A stretch of 64,000 bases of DNA from the NCBI GenBank assembly GCA_964504595.1, contig CAZDEE010000004.1:1-64000 (forward strand), written 5' to 3'. The notes beneath the pieces are model-generated. The model was not told the origin of the DNA. It did no database searches and saw only the letters and a list, made by a program, of their open reading frames with translations. Made by a program: the position numbers and the translations under genes. Positions 63,682 to 64,000 of the stretch are shown piece by piece. The DNA is from CAG-826 sp964504595 (lineage in GTDB: Bacteria > Bacillota_I > Bacilli_A > RFN20 > CAG-826). Numbering within the stretch: position 1 is the first letter of the stretch; each line of letters starts with the position of its first letter.

Positions 63682-64000
63682 TAAAGTAACTAATAATATT
63701 AAAAGGATCATCTATCTCAATATGATATTGAGTGGCGATGATTCTTTTTTTCTTATCGATAATTCCTTCTATGATACCATCTTCACTTATTAAAAATGGA
63801 GTGAAGTTTTTAGCAATAAGATCGATAGCTTGATGATGATAAGAATTAACTTGATGCTTTTTTATTTGAAAATAATCATCTTTACTATAGACCAAATGAA
63901 ATGAATTTAGGTGTTTATTAACATTTTTTATAGTACCACCAAAATAAACATTCAATAATTGTATACCTCGACATATTCCAAGAATTGGTAAATGAAGAGA
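63620..64000 (-). CDS. Class I glutamine amidotransferase / peptidase C26, 5' part outside the window
   Basis: The visible 126 residues are the C-terminal half. The reading frame continues past the right edge, and the nucleophile block PILGICRGIQLLNVYFGG is seen at the very edge, with its Cys codon at 63971-63973. The rest follows as VNSYHHQAIDLIAK, SEDGIIEGII and ATQYHIEIDDP, placing the catalytic His and Glu in QYHIE where most members have QWHPE. This matches gamma-glutamyl-gamma-aminobutyrate hydrolase-like enzymes. No start codon is in the window. Confidence 0.88.
   Translation of the reverse strand, partial: SLHLPILGICRGIQLLNVYFGGTIKNVNKHLNSFHLVYSKDDYFQIKKHQVNSYHHQAIDLIAKNFTPFLISEDGIIEGIIDKKKRIIATQYHIEIDDPFNIISYFINSLLNDKDQDIRLQTLTNH

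Noticed and set aside
1..64000. CRISPR arrays, insertion sequences, prophage
   Set aside because: No regular short direct repeats with spacers, no transposase or integrase motifs and no phage structural genes were seen.

Overview
The window is a very AT-rich stretch of a Gram-positive, Bacilli-type chromosome. UGA is a real stop (addA, rlmN and jetC all end in TGA), so this is not the UGA=Trp code of Mycoplasma and its relatives. Gene content (F-type ATP synthase, the rsmB-rlmN-prpC-prkC-rsgA-rpe block, AddAB, lipoboxes, a CwlJ-like hydrolase, glgC-glgD-glgA) fits an uncultured gut-type Bacilli/Erysipelotrichia/Acholeplasma-related lineage. That placement is inference from gene content. No insertion sequence, prophage or CRISPR array was seen.

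Layout. 1-3369 (minus strand): CPBP protease, SAM methyltransferase, TraX-like protein and thioredoxin, followed by a tRNA-Asp cut by the window edge. 3647-12330: operon of a 1949-residue membrane-anchored repeat protein, a YigZ/IMPACT protein, an Mrp-type Fe-S ATPase and aminopeptidase P. 12344-16111: AlkD-like glycosylase, then malQ-glpK behind a good sigma-A promoter. 16118-24222: an unknown membrane protein, a lipoprotein 5'-nucleotidase, and addB-addA. 24246-27283 (minus): small membrane protein and an NMT1/SsuA-type ABC importer. 27444-30832: two uncharacterised genes and a convergent TGS-uridine-kinase-like gene. 31101-37915: complete ATP synthase operon atpIBEFHAGDC. 38022-43620: acetyltransferase-like protein, thioredoxin-like lipoprotein, pyrophosphatase, CwlJ-like hydrolase, choline-kinase-like protein, TrmL and a short RqcH. 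43750-53440: gmk, priA, a DUF1904-like gene, then rsmB-rlmN-prpC-prkC-rsgA-rpe and a membrane protein. 53451-54301 (minus): rpmB and a small membrane protein. 54511-59974: a Wadjet/MksBEF-type SMC operon (jetA-jetB-jetC) without jetD. 60006-63681: glgC-glgD-glgA. A class I glutamine amidotransferase/peptidase C26 gene runs off the right edge on the minus strand.

How the parts work together. Glycogen synthesis (glgCDA) and alpha-glucan processing (malQ) give a carbon-storage theme. The ATP synthase c subunit carries two carboxylates at the ion site plus Thr/Tyr ligands, which points to Na+ coupling. Several housekeeping proteins look reduced or altered: RsmB has lost both catalytic cysteines, PrkC lacks the membrane/PASTA part and the HRD arginine, AddB is short and has no Walker A, and RqcH lacks the HhH segment. 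The strongest candidates for unusual biology are the JetD-less JetABC operon, the giant repeat protein, the RsmB pseudo-enzyme and the two-carboxylate AtpE.
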